Assembly: GCA_036268055.1 (NCBI GenBank)
Contig: DATAUW010000027.1
Span: forward strand, 62,001-126,000
From: Verrucomicrobiia bacterium
GTDB taxonomy: Bacteria; Verrucomicrobiota; Verrucomicrobiia; Limisphaerales; Pedosphaeraceae
Reading direction: 5' to 3'
Length of the DNA: 64,000 bases
The notes beneath the pieces were generated by a model. It was not told the origin of the DNA, made no database searches, and saw nothing but the letters and a program-made list of their open reading frames with translations. A program made the translations under genes and the position numbers. Position 1 is the stretch's first letter. Each line of letters begins with the position of its first letter. Positions 50,093 through 58,792 of the stretch are shown here, in pieces.

Positions 50093-52327
50093 TCATTGAG
50101 CGAGTCGAAAAAATTGCCGACCGCTCCCCACTTGGATCACATAGGGACTGATTGCATTGCTTAGGCTCATCCACGGGCCGGCCGGCGACGAAACGGAATA
50201 TTGCAGTGTGCCCGGGCCGGTCCAAATGACATTGAAGACATTGTTCGTTTGTGTGAAAAAAATGGTTCCCAGTTGCGGCGGAGAAATCGTGTACAGGATG
50301 CCCGTTTCCACGGCGACTTCCGGCCCCCGATTGTCCTGCAACAGCAATCGCATGGCGCTCGTGCCGAAAACTCTTTTGTTATCGGGATAAAGCGTGGACA
50401 ACGAAACCTGAAATTCAAATTCCTTCGCGCTGGTAGATGGCGCCACCGCCCAGCCCAAACCAGAAACCGACCCGGCATTGAAACTTCCATTGCGTTGATC
50501 GTAACCAAAGCCGGTCTCGATCATCATCTCGGAACCGAACGAAGCGCCGGCCACGGCGTAGCCGGTTGCGGTGTTCATGTCCGTGTCAAAAAAGAGATGT
50601 GAATAAAAATCCGTGAACAGCGCGTACGGCGAGGCGAGCTTGATGTGGCCGTAAAGGTTCTGGCTATCGTTGGCGAACTGGACTTGCAAATAATTTACCG
50701 GATTGCCGTCGGGTGCGCCCTGGTACGCCCACGGAATATTTGTCCAATCGGCAAACGAGCCATCTATCGTAATTTTTTTATAGGTGCTGAGAGTATTCGT
50801 TCCCGCGACGACGGTGATGGAAACGAGGTTGGTGTCCTCATGCGCGGGCGAGCAACCATCCTCCGCCCGAACGGCAAACGAATACGTCATGCCATCGGTC
50901 AATCCACCAACCGTGAAACCATAAGGATAACTGCCCGGACCGGTTCCCAAATAATAGTTGGCGGGAATTTGTGAAGCGACGTGGGAAATTTTGGTGGCGG
51001 TCGCAAAATTAACCGTGCCGCCAGTCGAATAATAAATGTTATAATATACTGGATCGGTTTGGTCGCGGGCCACATCCCAATAGACTGTCGCGATACCGCG
51101 GCCTGCGATTACTCTCTGCACACCGGCGCGCGGGGATGGTTGCGTCGCCCCCTGCGCCGCGGTGCTGTCCCAAACGGGCGGTTGCGTATCCTGATTGGTC
51201 GCCAGCCATCCGGCGGCATTCGTGTTGAAGGATGAGTCGAGCGATGGAACCGTCCGATACAACGGCCATCCCTGAATGCCCATGCTCTCAACGTAGTCTT
51301 GATTGACGAGGGCGGCGGATTGGGGCGGCGTTTGATCGTAATCCACCACGAACAGGCTGAACCCGTCGGGACGCCCGGCTTCAGCATTTAACTTGGGAGC
51401 GAAATCATATTTGTTTTCGGCGAACGAACTCGAAATGTTCGTGGTGGTTTCCGTGTAATAACTTTCAAACATGACCATGTCCACGTACGGCCTCGGATTG
51501 TATGGATAGGTCTTCAGGTTTGAATCATAGAAAAAAAGGCCGCGATTGGCCATGAGCAGCTTGGTCGGATAGTTTGTGTGAATGCGCTGAATGAGCACTT
51601 GCATGCCGGGAGCAGTCCATTCGTAGGGTGTGCCAAAAGTATCCGGCGCGGCGGTGTCCAGGGTATCGAGAAAAACGCCGTCGCAATTAAGCGCGGTCCC
51701 GTTGGTCGTAGTTAGAATCTCGTCAAGGCCCGACTGGCCGCTGGTGGCTTTATTCATGGTCTTGATCACCATCCACCAGGCAGGCGCGCCGGCATTCACA
51801 TAGTAACTGCCAAAATTAGAATTCTCATCCGGCTTGCCGGTCTGGTTGCTTTTTGAGTTGAGATAATACGACGCGTAGTTCGTGCCGCCAGATGACGGCA
51901 ATCCAATGACATTCGTGATGCCGGAAAGCGGCAGGCTATCGGATGCCCTTGGGTCAACACGCGGACCCAGTCCATCACCGGCGACCGGCGCGCCGTTTCG
52001 ATCATCTTCACCAATGGACAGGTAAGCCAGGACCAGCACGTCGTCACTCGTGCCGGCGATATTGTCCTTGCCGCGGCGGATGGTGGCGATCTGATTGGAC
52101 GTTATGTTGCTCGCCGGATGCAGGATCACCATGCGATAATTGGTGCGCGCATAATCCACCTGGCTGGCATTCCAATTGCCGTAATAAATCAAATAAGGTG
52201 TGGTGGTGTTTAGTCTCAACGCTGGACCACGGCCGCCAAATGCACTCGCGATGGAAACTACCAGCATCAAGCACACGCTGAAGATCGCCGCCACCCTGCC
52301 CTGCCCGCGTTGAATGATTTCGGCCAC
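50093..52327 (-). CDS. Exported GH114-like glycoside hydrolase with FN3 and CBM9-like domains, 744 aa
   Basis: A GTG start and a signal segment (VAAIFSVCLMLVVSIASAFG) lead into a TIM barrel with PYLIYYGNWNASQVDY, VLAYLSIGEDD and CDGVFLDTLDTAA. These are the conserved acidic strands of the GH114/TM1410 family. GH114 members cut alpha-1,4-galactosaminan. A fibronectin type III domain (about residues 400-510) follows, then a CBM9-like domain (KITIDGSFADWTNIPWAYQ). It heads the LacI-linked operon. Substrate specificity cannot be read from the sequence alone. Confidence 0.75.
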   Translation of the reverse strand: MAEIIQRGQGRVAAIFSVCLMLVVSIASAFGGRGPALRLNTTTPYLIYYGNWNASQVDYARTNYRMVILHPASNITSNQIATIRRGKDNIAGTSDDVLVLAYLSIGEDDRNGAPVAGDGLGPRVDPRASDSLPLSGITNVIGLPSSGGTNYASYYLNSKSNQTGKPDENSNFGSYYVNAGAPAWWMVIKTMNKATSGQSGLDEILTTTNGTALNCDGVFLDTLDTAAPDTFGTPYEWTAPGMQVLIQRIHTNYPTKLLMANRGLFFYDSNLKTYPYNPRPYVDMVMFESYYTETTTNISSSFAENKYDFAPKLNAEAGRPDGFSLFVVDYDQTPPQSAALVNQDYVESMGIQGWPLYRTVPSLDSSFNTNAAGWLATNQDTQPPVWDSTAAQGATQPSPRAGVQRVIAGRGIATVYWDVARDQTDPVYYNIYYSTGGTVNFATATKISHVASQIPANYYLGTGPGSYPYGFTVGGLTDGMTYSFAVRAEDGCSPAHEDTNLVSITVVAGTNTLSTYKKITIDGSFADWTNIPWAYQGAPDGNPVNYLQVQFANDSQNLYGHIKLASPYALFTDFYSHLFFDTDMNTATGYAVAGASFGSEMMIETGFGYDQRNGSFNAGSVSGLGWAVAPSTSAKEFEFQVSLSTLYPDNKRVFGTSAMRLLLQDNRGPEVAVETGILYTISPPQLGTIFFTQTNNVFNVIWTGPGTLQYSVSSPAGPWMSLSNAISPYVIQVGSGRQFFRLAQ

Positions 52328-52408
52328 TATTTTACTGCATTTTTGCTTCGCTATGCCTTCGCCAGTTTAGGCGACTTTACCATCCGTTCTTGTTCTGTCA
52401 ACAATCAT

Positions 52409-52422
52409 TTATCACATGATAA
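52409..52422. promoter_or_regulatory. Palindrome TTATCACATGATAA (operator candidate)
   Basis: It lies between the LacI-family gene and the GH114-like gene, 82 bases before the latter's start. Arms of 6 bp and a 2-bp centre fit a dimeric regulator site. It does not match the usual LacI central CG pattern. Confidence 0.35.
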
Positions 52423-52438
52423 TTTGGGTATATACGAG

Positions 52439-52459
52439 TTTTGACCCATGCGGTCAAAA
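52439..52459. repeat. Hairpin after the LacI-family gene
   Basis: TTTTGACC and GGTCAAAA flank a 5-nt loop, about 9 bases after the regulator stop. On the minus strand it is not followed by a T-tract, but the stem itself ends in T and A runs. Confidence 0.4.
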
Positions 52460-52467
52460 AGAGACTG

Positions 52468-53478
52468 TTAAAGGGAAACGGAGGCCGCGCCGCGATTTTC
52501 GCGGACCGAGGAATTACGAATAACCAGCTTGGGTTTCAACTTGGTCTTCTGCGTCTTCGTCGTGGACTGGTCCATTCTCTGAATCAAAAACTGCCACGCC
52601 GTGGCGCACATCGCGGCGACCGGTTGCACCAAAGTAGTCAATGGACATTCCAGATATTCGGTGTCCTGAATGCCGTCGCAACCCACCAGCGCGATTTCTT
52701 CCGGCACTTTTATTTTCATATCGCACAGGCCGCGATAGATTCCCAGCGCCACGTCGTCAGAGTGGCAAAAAATCGCGTCCGGGCGGCCGTTCTCGCGGAT
52801 GTAATCCTGAATCAACTGCCGCGCGATGGTGCGCTGCTGTTCCGTGAGCGGATAATAAATGAATTCCGGTTTTAACTTGGCCTGGCGCATCGCCTTGACA
52901 TAACCGAGACGCCGGACGGCGCGCGAAGAATCCTCTCGCACGAAGGTCGCATGGGCGATGCGGCGGAATCCCGAGCCGATCAAATGCTCCATCACTTCCA
53001 GAGCGCCCGCGTATAGATCCACCTGCACGGCATCGGAATTCTCACAACAATCCGCGCCCATGCTGATGATTGGAACCCGGGCCGCCGTGGGTGATTTGCG
53101 ATAAATGTCCGCCTGATCGGGAGCATCCACCACGAAAATTCCATCCATCGGAACGTGGGACAACATCTGTTGTTCTTCGGCAATGCTGACTTCACTGACG
53201 ATCAATTCATGCCGGGCAGTTTTCACCAGGCGATTCAGCTCTCGCGCTACATGAGTGTAATGAGTGGAAATCTGATCCGGTATCCACAAGCCGATGATCC
53301 CGCTTTTACCCTTTCTCAAGGCGCGGGCATAAGGATTCGGGCGATAACCCATCGCCTGGGCGGCCGCCAAAATGCGCTCACGCGATTCCTGGGAAATTTG
53401 CGGATAGCCTGACAGGGCAAATGTGACCAGTTGGCGCGACACTCCGAGTTTTCGGGCGATTTGTGCCTGAGTTACCAT
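52468..53478 (-). CDS. LacI-family transcriptional regulator, 336 aa
   Basis: The N-terminus has a LacI helix-turn-helix (TQAQIARKLGVSRQLVTFA) with hinge RPNPYARALRKGKSGIIGL. A periplasmic-binding-like sensor fold follows (GIFVVDAPDQADIYRK, DAIFCHSDDVALGIYRGLC, EIALVGCDGIQDTEYLECP). Such proteins repress sugar genes until their ligand binds. The ATG at 53478 is chosen over a TTG 7 codons earlier. It is upstream of and co-directional with the GH114-like operon, so it probably controls it. Confidence 0.9.
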   Translation of the reverse strand: MVTQAQIARKLGVSRQLVTFALSGYPQISQESRERILAAAQAMGYRPNPYARALRKGKSGIIGLWIPDQISTHYTHVARELNRLVKTARHELIVSEVSIAEEQQMLSHVPMDGIFVVDAPDQADIYRKSPTAARVPIISMGADCCENSDAVQVDLYAGALEVMEHLIGSGFRRIAHATFVREDSSRAVRRLGYVKAMRQAKLKPEFIYYPLTEQQRTIARQLIQDYIRENGRPDAIFCHSDDVALGIYRGLCDMKIKVPEEIALVGCDGIQDTEYLECPLTTLVQPVAAMCATAWQFLIQRMDQSTTKTQKTKLKPKLVIRNSSVRENRGAASVSL

Positions 53479-53580
53479 AGTGCCTGATATTGTAACCAAG
53501 CCGTTCTACTAGTCACAAGCCAACAGATTTTCTGGTTGAAGTTATTCAATAGAGTTAGATGCACAAATTTCGTAATCCAT

Positions 53581-55020
53581 CTACTTCCGTTCAAAGTCAA
53601 TAAAGCCACGATTCACATCCACGCCGACCAGGCGAACCGTGGTTTTGTCGCCCACGTCGAGACCTTGCGCGCCACGAATGACTTTGCCTTCGGCAGGAAA
53701 TTTCAGCAGGCGAACATAGGTTCCCTTGTCCGATGCGCCGGTGACGAGGCCGTCGAAGGTTTGCCCGACCTGATGGCTTAGCAGATTTGCGGCGATGACC
53801 TTGCTCATGAGCCGTTCGACTTTTTTGGCGGCGTCCTCGCGCTCGGTGCAATGTTTAGCCACATCGGCAAGTTGTTGTTCTAGGTAAGGCGCGGGTGCGT
53901 CGGCAATCACAGCTTTCAAAAGTCGTTGCGTGACGAGATCCACGTAACGCCGATTCGGCGCGGTGGAATGAGCGTAGTCCCGAACGGCAAGACCGAAATG
54001 TCCTTCGTGTTCGCGGCCGACGGGCTCGACCACATATTCGCCGGGGCCGAGCATTTTCACGATTGCGAGCGACAGATCGGGAAAGTGCAAAAGGTCGGCG
54101 GCTTTGCGTTGTTCAAGGAATTCGGAAAGGGCGCGCGGGTCGGGCGTATTGGGAAGTTTCGTCCCGTATTGTTTGGCGAGAACCTGGATGCGATCCCAGC
54201 GTTTCGGCGTCTTGACGACGCGCCGGATGGAAACGGAATTGTGCTCCTTGAGATGTTGCGCCATCGAAACATTCGCGGCGACCATGAAGCTTTCGATGAT
54301 ATCCTGCGCGGCGTTTTGTTCGGCGAAGGCCAGAGTTTTGAGTTCGCCATTTTCAATGATCGGCGTGGCTTCGGTGGAATTGAAAACCAGCGCGCCTTGT
54401 TCGCGGCGGAGTTGCCGCAATTTTTTCGAGGTTTCCAGTTGCAGACGAAGTTGCGCTTCCATGCCGGGGACATTGGCGATGGGCGCGGGCATCGGACCGC
54501 GTCCTTCGAGCCACGCGCCGGTGGAGCGATAGGCAAGTTTCGCGTGGTTGCGGAGCGTGGCCGGATAAACATCATGACAGGCGACTTCGCCGGTATCGCG
54601 AATGTGCATCTCAATGACGATGGCGGCACGGTCTTGATCGGGAAGCAACGATGTGCGATCGGTCGAAAGCGCGTCGGGGAGCATGGGGAAAATAACCGTG
54701 CCGGCATAGACGGAAGTGGTTTCCGCCGCGGCGTGCTGGTCGGTGGCCGAACCGAGGGGCACGATGGCATCCACGTCGGCGACGCCCACCAGCAGGCGCG
54801 TGCAGCCCGGCGAAATCATTTCGACGTATTCAACTTGATCCAAATCGCGGGAGTTCTCGTTGTCAATGGACGACCAAAGCAACTTACGCAAATCTCGTGA
54901 ATCAGCGGCAAGTTTTGGCGACGCGGTGGTTTCCCGCATAATCTCCGGCGAAAAATCGGGATGAAATCCGGCGTCGGACAGCGCCTGCCGCGCGCGGGCT
55001 AGAAATTCAGCGTGGGTCAT
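53581..55020 (-). CDS. RNB-domain ribonuclease (RNase II/R family), 479 aa
   Basis: The RNB catalytic signature SSIDNENSRDLDQVEYVE provides the metal-binding Asp residues. It is followed by IVIEMHIRDTGEVACHDVY, APNRRYVDLVTQRLLKAVI and a C-terminal S1-like stretch (FDGLVTGASDKGTYVRLL). The protein is shorter than full RNase R and lacks the N-terminal cold-shock domains, as in the small RNB proteins found in many bacteria. It degrades RNA from the 3' end in the cytoplasm. Confidence 0.85.
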   Translation of the reverse strand: MTHAEFLARARQALSDAGFHPDFSPEIMRETTASPKLAADSRDLRKLLWSSIDNENSRDLDQVEYVEMISPGCTRLLVGVADVDAIVPLGSATDQHAAAETTSVYAGTVIFPMLPDALSTDRTSLLPDQDRAAIVIEMHIRDTGEVACHDVYPATLRNHAKLAYRSTGAWLEGRGPMPAPIANVPGMEAQLRLQLETSKKLRQLRREQGALVFNSTEATPIIENGELKTLAFAEQNAAQDIIESFMVAANVSMAQHLKEHNSVSIRRVVKTPKRWDRIQVLAKQYGTKLPNTPDPRALSEFLEQRKAADLLHFPDLSLAIVKMLGPGEYVVEPVGREHEGHFGLAVRDYAHSTAPNRRYVDLVTQRLLKAVIADAPAPYLEQQLADVAKHCTEREDAAKKVERLMSKVIAANLLSHQVGQTFDGLVTGASDKGTYVRLLKFPAEGKVIRGAQGLDVGDKTTVRLVGVDVNRGFIDFERK

Positions 55021-55041
55021 GGATGAGAAGTATAGGAAAAG

Positions 55042-55070
55042 TTTTCAGTTTCAAGTTCCAAGTTTTCAGC
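55042..55070. repeat. CTTGAAA-type repeat, host copy
   Basis: On the minus strand the run reads as CTTGGAACTTGAAACTGAAAA. It matches the units at 3537-3566 in the prophage. Confidence 0.55.
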
Positions 55071-55150
55071 AAGCGGTCGAGGAGCGACGATAACCCCGTT
55101 ATGAACGAAGAAATCTGAAAACGTGGATGCGAAAATACATTGAGCCAGTT

Positions 55151-55399
55151 TTAAGGACGCTGAGGCTCTTTTTTGTCGCGCAGGCTTTGGACCTGTTCTT
55201 CTTCTACGCTGAGTTTGTCGGGATCAATTTCGACCGGATTAAGCAGCGTTTTGGAAAGCTTCAACATTTCGTCGGCGTAAAGGAAAGCCTCGGCGGCAAG
55301 GTTGGCGTGAACATTGAGTCCCTGGCTGGGGCCGGTTGGCCGGGCGAGCAAACCGGTGAGCGCCTGAGCCGCGAAATAATCTCGTTTGCTGATTTCCAT
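55151..55399 (-). CDS. Small phage-type protein, 82 aa
   Basis: This is a hydrophilic helical protein with ISKRDYFAAQALTGLLARP at the start, a pattern commonly seen in small phage proteins (DYFAAxAL then a helical AAEAFLYADEMLKLSK). It lies 9 kb from the prophage. Function unknown. It could be a remnant of another element or a domesticated gene. Confidence 0.5.
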   Translation of the reverse strand: MEISKRDYFAAQALTGLLARPTGPSQGLNVHANLAAEAFLYADEMLKLSKTLLNPVEIDPDKLSVEEEQVQSLRDKKEPQRP

Positions 55400-55581
55400 A
55401 ATTCAGTGTGAATAGAAATTGATACTGTAGCCAGTGTACAGTAAGTAAACGATTTGTGCATCAATGAGATTCAGACTGAGATCAACGCCGAAGACATCGA
55501 GGTCGGAAAATCAAACCGGTTTCGGCGAGTCGCGGGAACCCTCCAAAAAATCTGCCAGAAAAAAAATCAAGATTGTCCACC

Positions 55582-55611
55582 AAAAAAGGCGCCACGCCGA
55601 AGCGAGCGCCC
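55582..55611 (-). terminator. Rho-independent terminator with TTCG loop
   Basis: On the minus strand a GC-rich stem (GGCGC with an inner CGC/GCG part) with a TTCG loop is followed by six T residues, 35 bases after the stop of the 74-aa membrane protein gene. Confidence 0.75.
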
Positions 55612-55645
55612 GGAGGTAATTTTACAACACTTTAGGAATGGCCGC

Positions 55646-55870
55646 CTACCAATTACGCGGACGGCGGCGGACGACGACCGGCTGGCGGCGGCGGCCCCGG
55701 GCAGGTGCGGGAGCCTTGCGTTCGCGCGCGTAGAGTTGATAGCCGCTGACCGTAAGGGCAGAGGCGATCATCAGTAAAACCGCGCGAGCGGATGGCGCCG
55801 TGAGCAACGCGCCCAAACTGCATAACACGAGGGCCGTGCCCAACAAGAGGTTTAGCTTTGAGACTTTCAT
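55646..55870 (-). CDS. Small membrane protein with Arg-rich tail, 74 aa
   Basis: Two membrane segments (LLLGTALVLCSLGALLTAP and AVLLMIASALTVSGYQLY) are followed by a strongly basic tail (RERKAPAPARGRRRQPVVV). It is preceded by an AT-rich leader region and followed by a terminator, so it forms its own unit. Function unknown. Confidence 0.6.
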   Translation of the reverse strand: MKVSKLNLLLGTALVLCSLGALLTAPSARAVLLMIASALTVSGYQLYARERKAPAPARGRRRQPVVVRRRPRNW

Positions 55871-56241
55871 GGTTGCCTGGTTCTTTTATGCTCCATCAAT
55901 AGCTGGCCAAATTTCCGGATTTGGGTGCACATCGCACAGGCCATGAAGGAACTGCATTTTGCAAGCTTAGGGTGTGCCACCGATGTTTCGGAAACTTTAC
56001 AGGACTGTAACATTATGTAGGATAATTCGTTACAAAACTGCCGAACTAAATAAACGAATCACACTCAATAATGAAAATCGTAAAGAAATCCGACGTTTTT
56101 AATAAAAATTAATGCCAGTAATCAAAGATATTTAATAGCAATGGCCCGAAAGTATTTCAAAATTCAAACCGTAAACAATTCCGACGAATGATTGAAAATT
56201 GACGTTTGTCGAAGGTCCTAAATCCGTAGTAAACGGGCCGT
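55871..56241. other. AT-rich intergenic region, 371 bp
   Basis: I see no gene here. It holds the upstream region of the 74-aa gene and the downstream region of the GH13 gene. On the plus strand TTTACA and TAGGATAAT spaced by 16 bp (about 55996-56026) resemble a promoter, but no plus-strand gene follows. A non-coding RNA cannot be excluded. Confidence 0.4.
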
Positions 56242-57723
56242 TTAATGAGTATGAGGCTCGAAACGAAATAACTGCGCGTGATGGGGAGCCAGATCCAGGT
56301 AAAGACCATTGGCCGCAAGTTCCGACCCGGGCCGCTGGTATTTCTCCGTCCCAAGCAGATCGCGCATCTGCCAGTGCTTGGAAGCCAAATCCGACACCGG
56401 AAGCACAACCACCCCTTGGCTGGTATGCGGCGCAAGATTAACCACGACCAAGTCAAATTCAACCGGCGATTTTTGCCAAAGAACGGCGACAATGTTTCGC
56501 GACGATTGATTGTCCGGCCAGCCATTGGGCCGGAGCAGCGTGGCCATGCTTCGGCCGACGCACGAATCTTTGATCGTGGTAAGAAGTTGCTCATACGCCG
56601 TCGCGATTTCCTCATTCACCAGTTCGTCCGGCCAGCGGCCAAGCTGAACGGGGATTTGCGAACGCCGCCCGTCGAGCTGTCCTTCGTAAAGAAACCGCAT
56701 GCCCGGCAGCCCGAGCACCAGCAATGCCGCGGCGCGATTTTCAGCGGGCGAAAGAATGGGCGCGATGCGTGGCTCATCGTGGTTCTCGAGAAAATGCGCG
56801 CTGGCCGCAAGGTACTCCGGGGGGCACGAAAGCAAATTGGGCTGCACCTCGCCGTAATGCCGGTTCGCCAACAGATCGTAAACCGTCTTGTTGTAAGTGT
56901 AGTCAAAGCCGAGCGATTGCAACCGCCCTTCAAGTCCCCAATACGCTTCAGCCAGGAAAATGAACTGCGGATGCGCCTGCTTCACCGCTCCAATGGCCTC
57001 AGGCCAAAATTCCGTTTTCGGCGCGGGCGAAGCATCGGGAAGATGCGCCCAGGTGCGCGCAAACACGTCATTGAGCAACAACATGGACATATCGCAACGC
57101 ACGCCGTCGCAGCGCTCCGCCACAGATTTCAGAATTTCAATCATCGCCGCGCGGGTCTCGGGCCGGCGATAGTTCATCTGGATGGTATCGGGCCAAGCGG
57201 CAAAGTTCGGATCCTTGCCATGCGCTAGCCATCGTGGGCCGAGAACGGTTTCCTGCTCGAAAACTCCCGCACCCGGCCCCGGACTCTGCATGAAATGATC
57301 CGGCTCCTTCGTGGCCCACGGATGGTCGAGTCCCATGTGATTGGGAACGAAATCCAGCAGCAGTTTCATTCCATGCGCGTGAAGTTTTTTGCGAAAGGCC
57401 TTGAGCCCGGCTTCGCCGCCGAGCGCAGCGGAGACTTTGTATTCGGCAATGGCATACGGCGAACCCGGCACATCCTCTTTTTTCCAACCGGGAACGAGCC
57501 GATTGAACGTGGCTTCCATATTGCCACCGTCAAAGCACATCAACCGGCAACGTGGACCCGTCGTCCAAACGCCCATGGCCCAGATATGCGTAAATCCCAG
57601 TTGCTGCCAGCGAACGAATTCGCTGTCCGGCACGTCTGCAAGCGTGACCTCCCTGCCTGCTTGTTCCGAAAGCAACCGCAACCAGCAACGCGTATTGATC
57701 TCAAAAAGCAGCGGGTGATTCAT
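56242..57723 (-). CDS. GH13 alpha-amylase family protein, 493 aa
   Basis: All four GH13 regions are visible: LLLDFVPNHMG (region I), GVRCDMSMLL with the nucleophile Asp (region II), FLAEAYWG with the acid Glu (region III) and ENHDEPR (region IV). No signal peptide is present, so it acts in the cytoplasm. It likely acts on maltodextrin, glycogen or trehalose-like sugars. An upstream neighbour of known function is lacking, so the substrate is open. Confidence 0.85.
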   Translation of the reverse strand: MNHPLLFEINTRCWLRLLSEQAGREVTLADVPDSEFVRWQQLGFTHIWAMGVWTTGPRCRLMCFDGGNMEATFNRLVPGWKKEDVPGSPYAIAEYKVSAALGGEAGLKAFRKKLHAHGMKLLLDFVPNHMGLDHPWATKEPDHFMQSPGPGAGVFEQETVLGPRWLAHGKDPNFAAWPDTIQMNYRRPETRAAMIEILKSVAERCDGVRCDMSMLLLNDVFARTWAHLPDASPAPKTEFWPEAIGAVKQAHPQFIFLAEAYWGLEGRLQSLGFDYTYNKTVYDLLANRHYGEVQPNLLSCPPEYLAASAHFLENHDEPRIAPILSPAENRAAALLVLGLPGMRFLYEGQLDGRRSQIPVQLGRWPDELVNEEIATAYEQLLTTIKDSCVGRSMATLLRPNGWPDNQSSRNIVAVLWQKSPVEFDLVVVNLAPHTSQGVVVLPVSDLASKHWQMRDLLGTEKYQRPGSELAANGLYLDLAPHHAQLFRFEPHTH

Positions 57724-58080
57724 GGGATGCGCTAACCGTTACCAGTTCTGGCCCAACCGCGCAAGCATAACAGCGCCTTGCCTTTAAAGAAGGACGCACC
57801 AGAGGACTGCCGCGGCAACCAGTCTAGCCCCCGCACCATTTGGCCCATAATTTTTTTTCTCGCCGTTAAGCGAACTTATCCGAACTTATCCGAGCCAACG
57901 CGAACTCAGGCGAACTTTTGCGAACCAATTTTCATCCTTTGGCTCGCCTGGCATCAGGTTCGTCCATTTCTCCTCTCTGTCCTATATTTCAAAGAACCGC
58001 CTCCACCATGCCATATTCTCCAAATGCAGTCCACCCTTCCATAGGATACAAATACGCTTCTCTGACAACTCTTCCTCCCC
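57724..58080. other. Intergenic region with phased repeats, 357 bp
   Basis: No gene is supported. It holds the GH13 promoter region and the 10-bp phased repeats at 57871-57930. Short ORFs on the plus strand have no homology or ribosome site that I can see. Confidence 0.5.
57871..57930. repeat. Six CGAAC repeats with exact 10-bp period
   Basis: Six consecutive 10-bp blocks begin with CGAAC or CGAGC, the first two identical (CGAACTTATC). They are helically phased and lie in an intergenic gap upstream of the GH13 gene. Confidence 0.75.
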
Positions 58081-58119
58081 AAAAAAAATCAGGCAACCGA
58101 AGTGTTTCGATTGCCTGAT
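58081..58119 (-). terminator. Rho-independent terminator
   Basis: On the minus strand ATCAGGCAA and TTGCCTGAT form a long stem with an inner TCGAA/TTCGG part, followed by eight T residues. It lies about 50 bases after the lipoprotein stop. Confidence 0.8.
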
Positions 58120-58168
58120 GGTATGGCCGGGGCGGACAGTTTATCCGCAAACGGCCAAAGGTGTTGCG

Positions 58169-58417
58169 CTATTGACTTTGCAAGCCGCTGTCACCAGCGC
58201 CGAACGGGTTGCCACGGCCAACGGAGCCATTGTCACCAGTCGGAGCGTTAGGCGCAGGAGCCGGAGTATAAGGCTCGGGCACGTCACTGCTTTGCGCAGA
58301 GCCGACGCCGTTTTCGGTGTCGTTACCCATCGCGCCGGAGTTATTGCGGTCAGTGGCACAACCGGCGAGCAGAGCAGCCGCGGCAGTGAAGACTAATATG
58401 CGATGATTGATTTTCAT
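58169..58417 (-). CDS. Small lipoprotein, 82 aa
   Basis: A lipoprotein signal (MKINHRILVFTAAAALLAGC) is followed by a short, unstructured Pro/Asn/Gly/Ser-rich tail (YTPAPAPNAPTGDNGSVG). It should be lipid-anchored and loosely structured. It has its own terminator. No family is recognised. Confidence 0.7.
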   Translation of the reverse strand: MKINHRILVFTAAAALLAGCATDRNNSGAMGNDTENGVGSAQSSDVPEPYTPAPAPNAPTGDNGSVGRGNPFGAGDSGLQSQ

Positions 58418-58735
58418 ACTGTTGTCTTTCTCTTAGTTTTTTGGTTGCTTACGCGATTGGCTGAGAACTCTCCGAGCCCTCGCATCTTCTGACACTCTCT
58501 ATTGCTTGCCGCGTGCCATGAGGCTAAAAGACTACTGAATGTCTGATTTACAATGCCTTACGAAGAAGAAGAAGGCTTCCCGGCGTGCATCCTGCAACTC
58601 ATCGCCAAACTGGTTAAGGCAGTTTGCATGTTCAAAACGCGCCGTTCCGCCTTGGATGAGAAAAAATGTCGCGCTTCATTACGAAGCGGTATCCATTCCT
58701 GTGAGTTGTAGTGGCGATCTGTGACCTCTGAACCC
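58418..58735. other. Intergenic region, 318 bp
   Basis: It holds the promoter region of the small lipoprotein gene. Short open frames on both strands show no family or ribosome site, and I see no repeat or RNA structure here. Confidence 0.4.
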
Positions 58736-58761
58736 AAAAAAAAGGGCGGTCATAGACCGCC
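58736..58761 (-). terminator. Rho-independent terminator
   Basis: On the minus strand GGCGGTC-TAT-GACCGCC is followed by C and eight T residues, 30 bases after the M23 peptidase stop. The stem resembles the REP-like palindromes in the prophage. Confidence 0.85.
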
Positions 58762-58792
58762 GCTACGGGTTGAAATTTTCAAGCTGATACCA

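Noticed and set aside
55454-55777. Plus-strand ORF, 107 aa
   Set aside because: It crosses a terminator and lies antisense to the 74-aa membrane protein.
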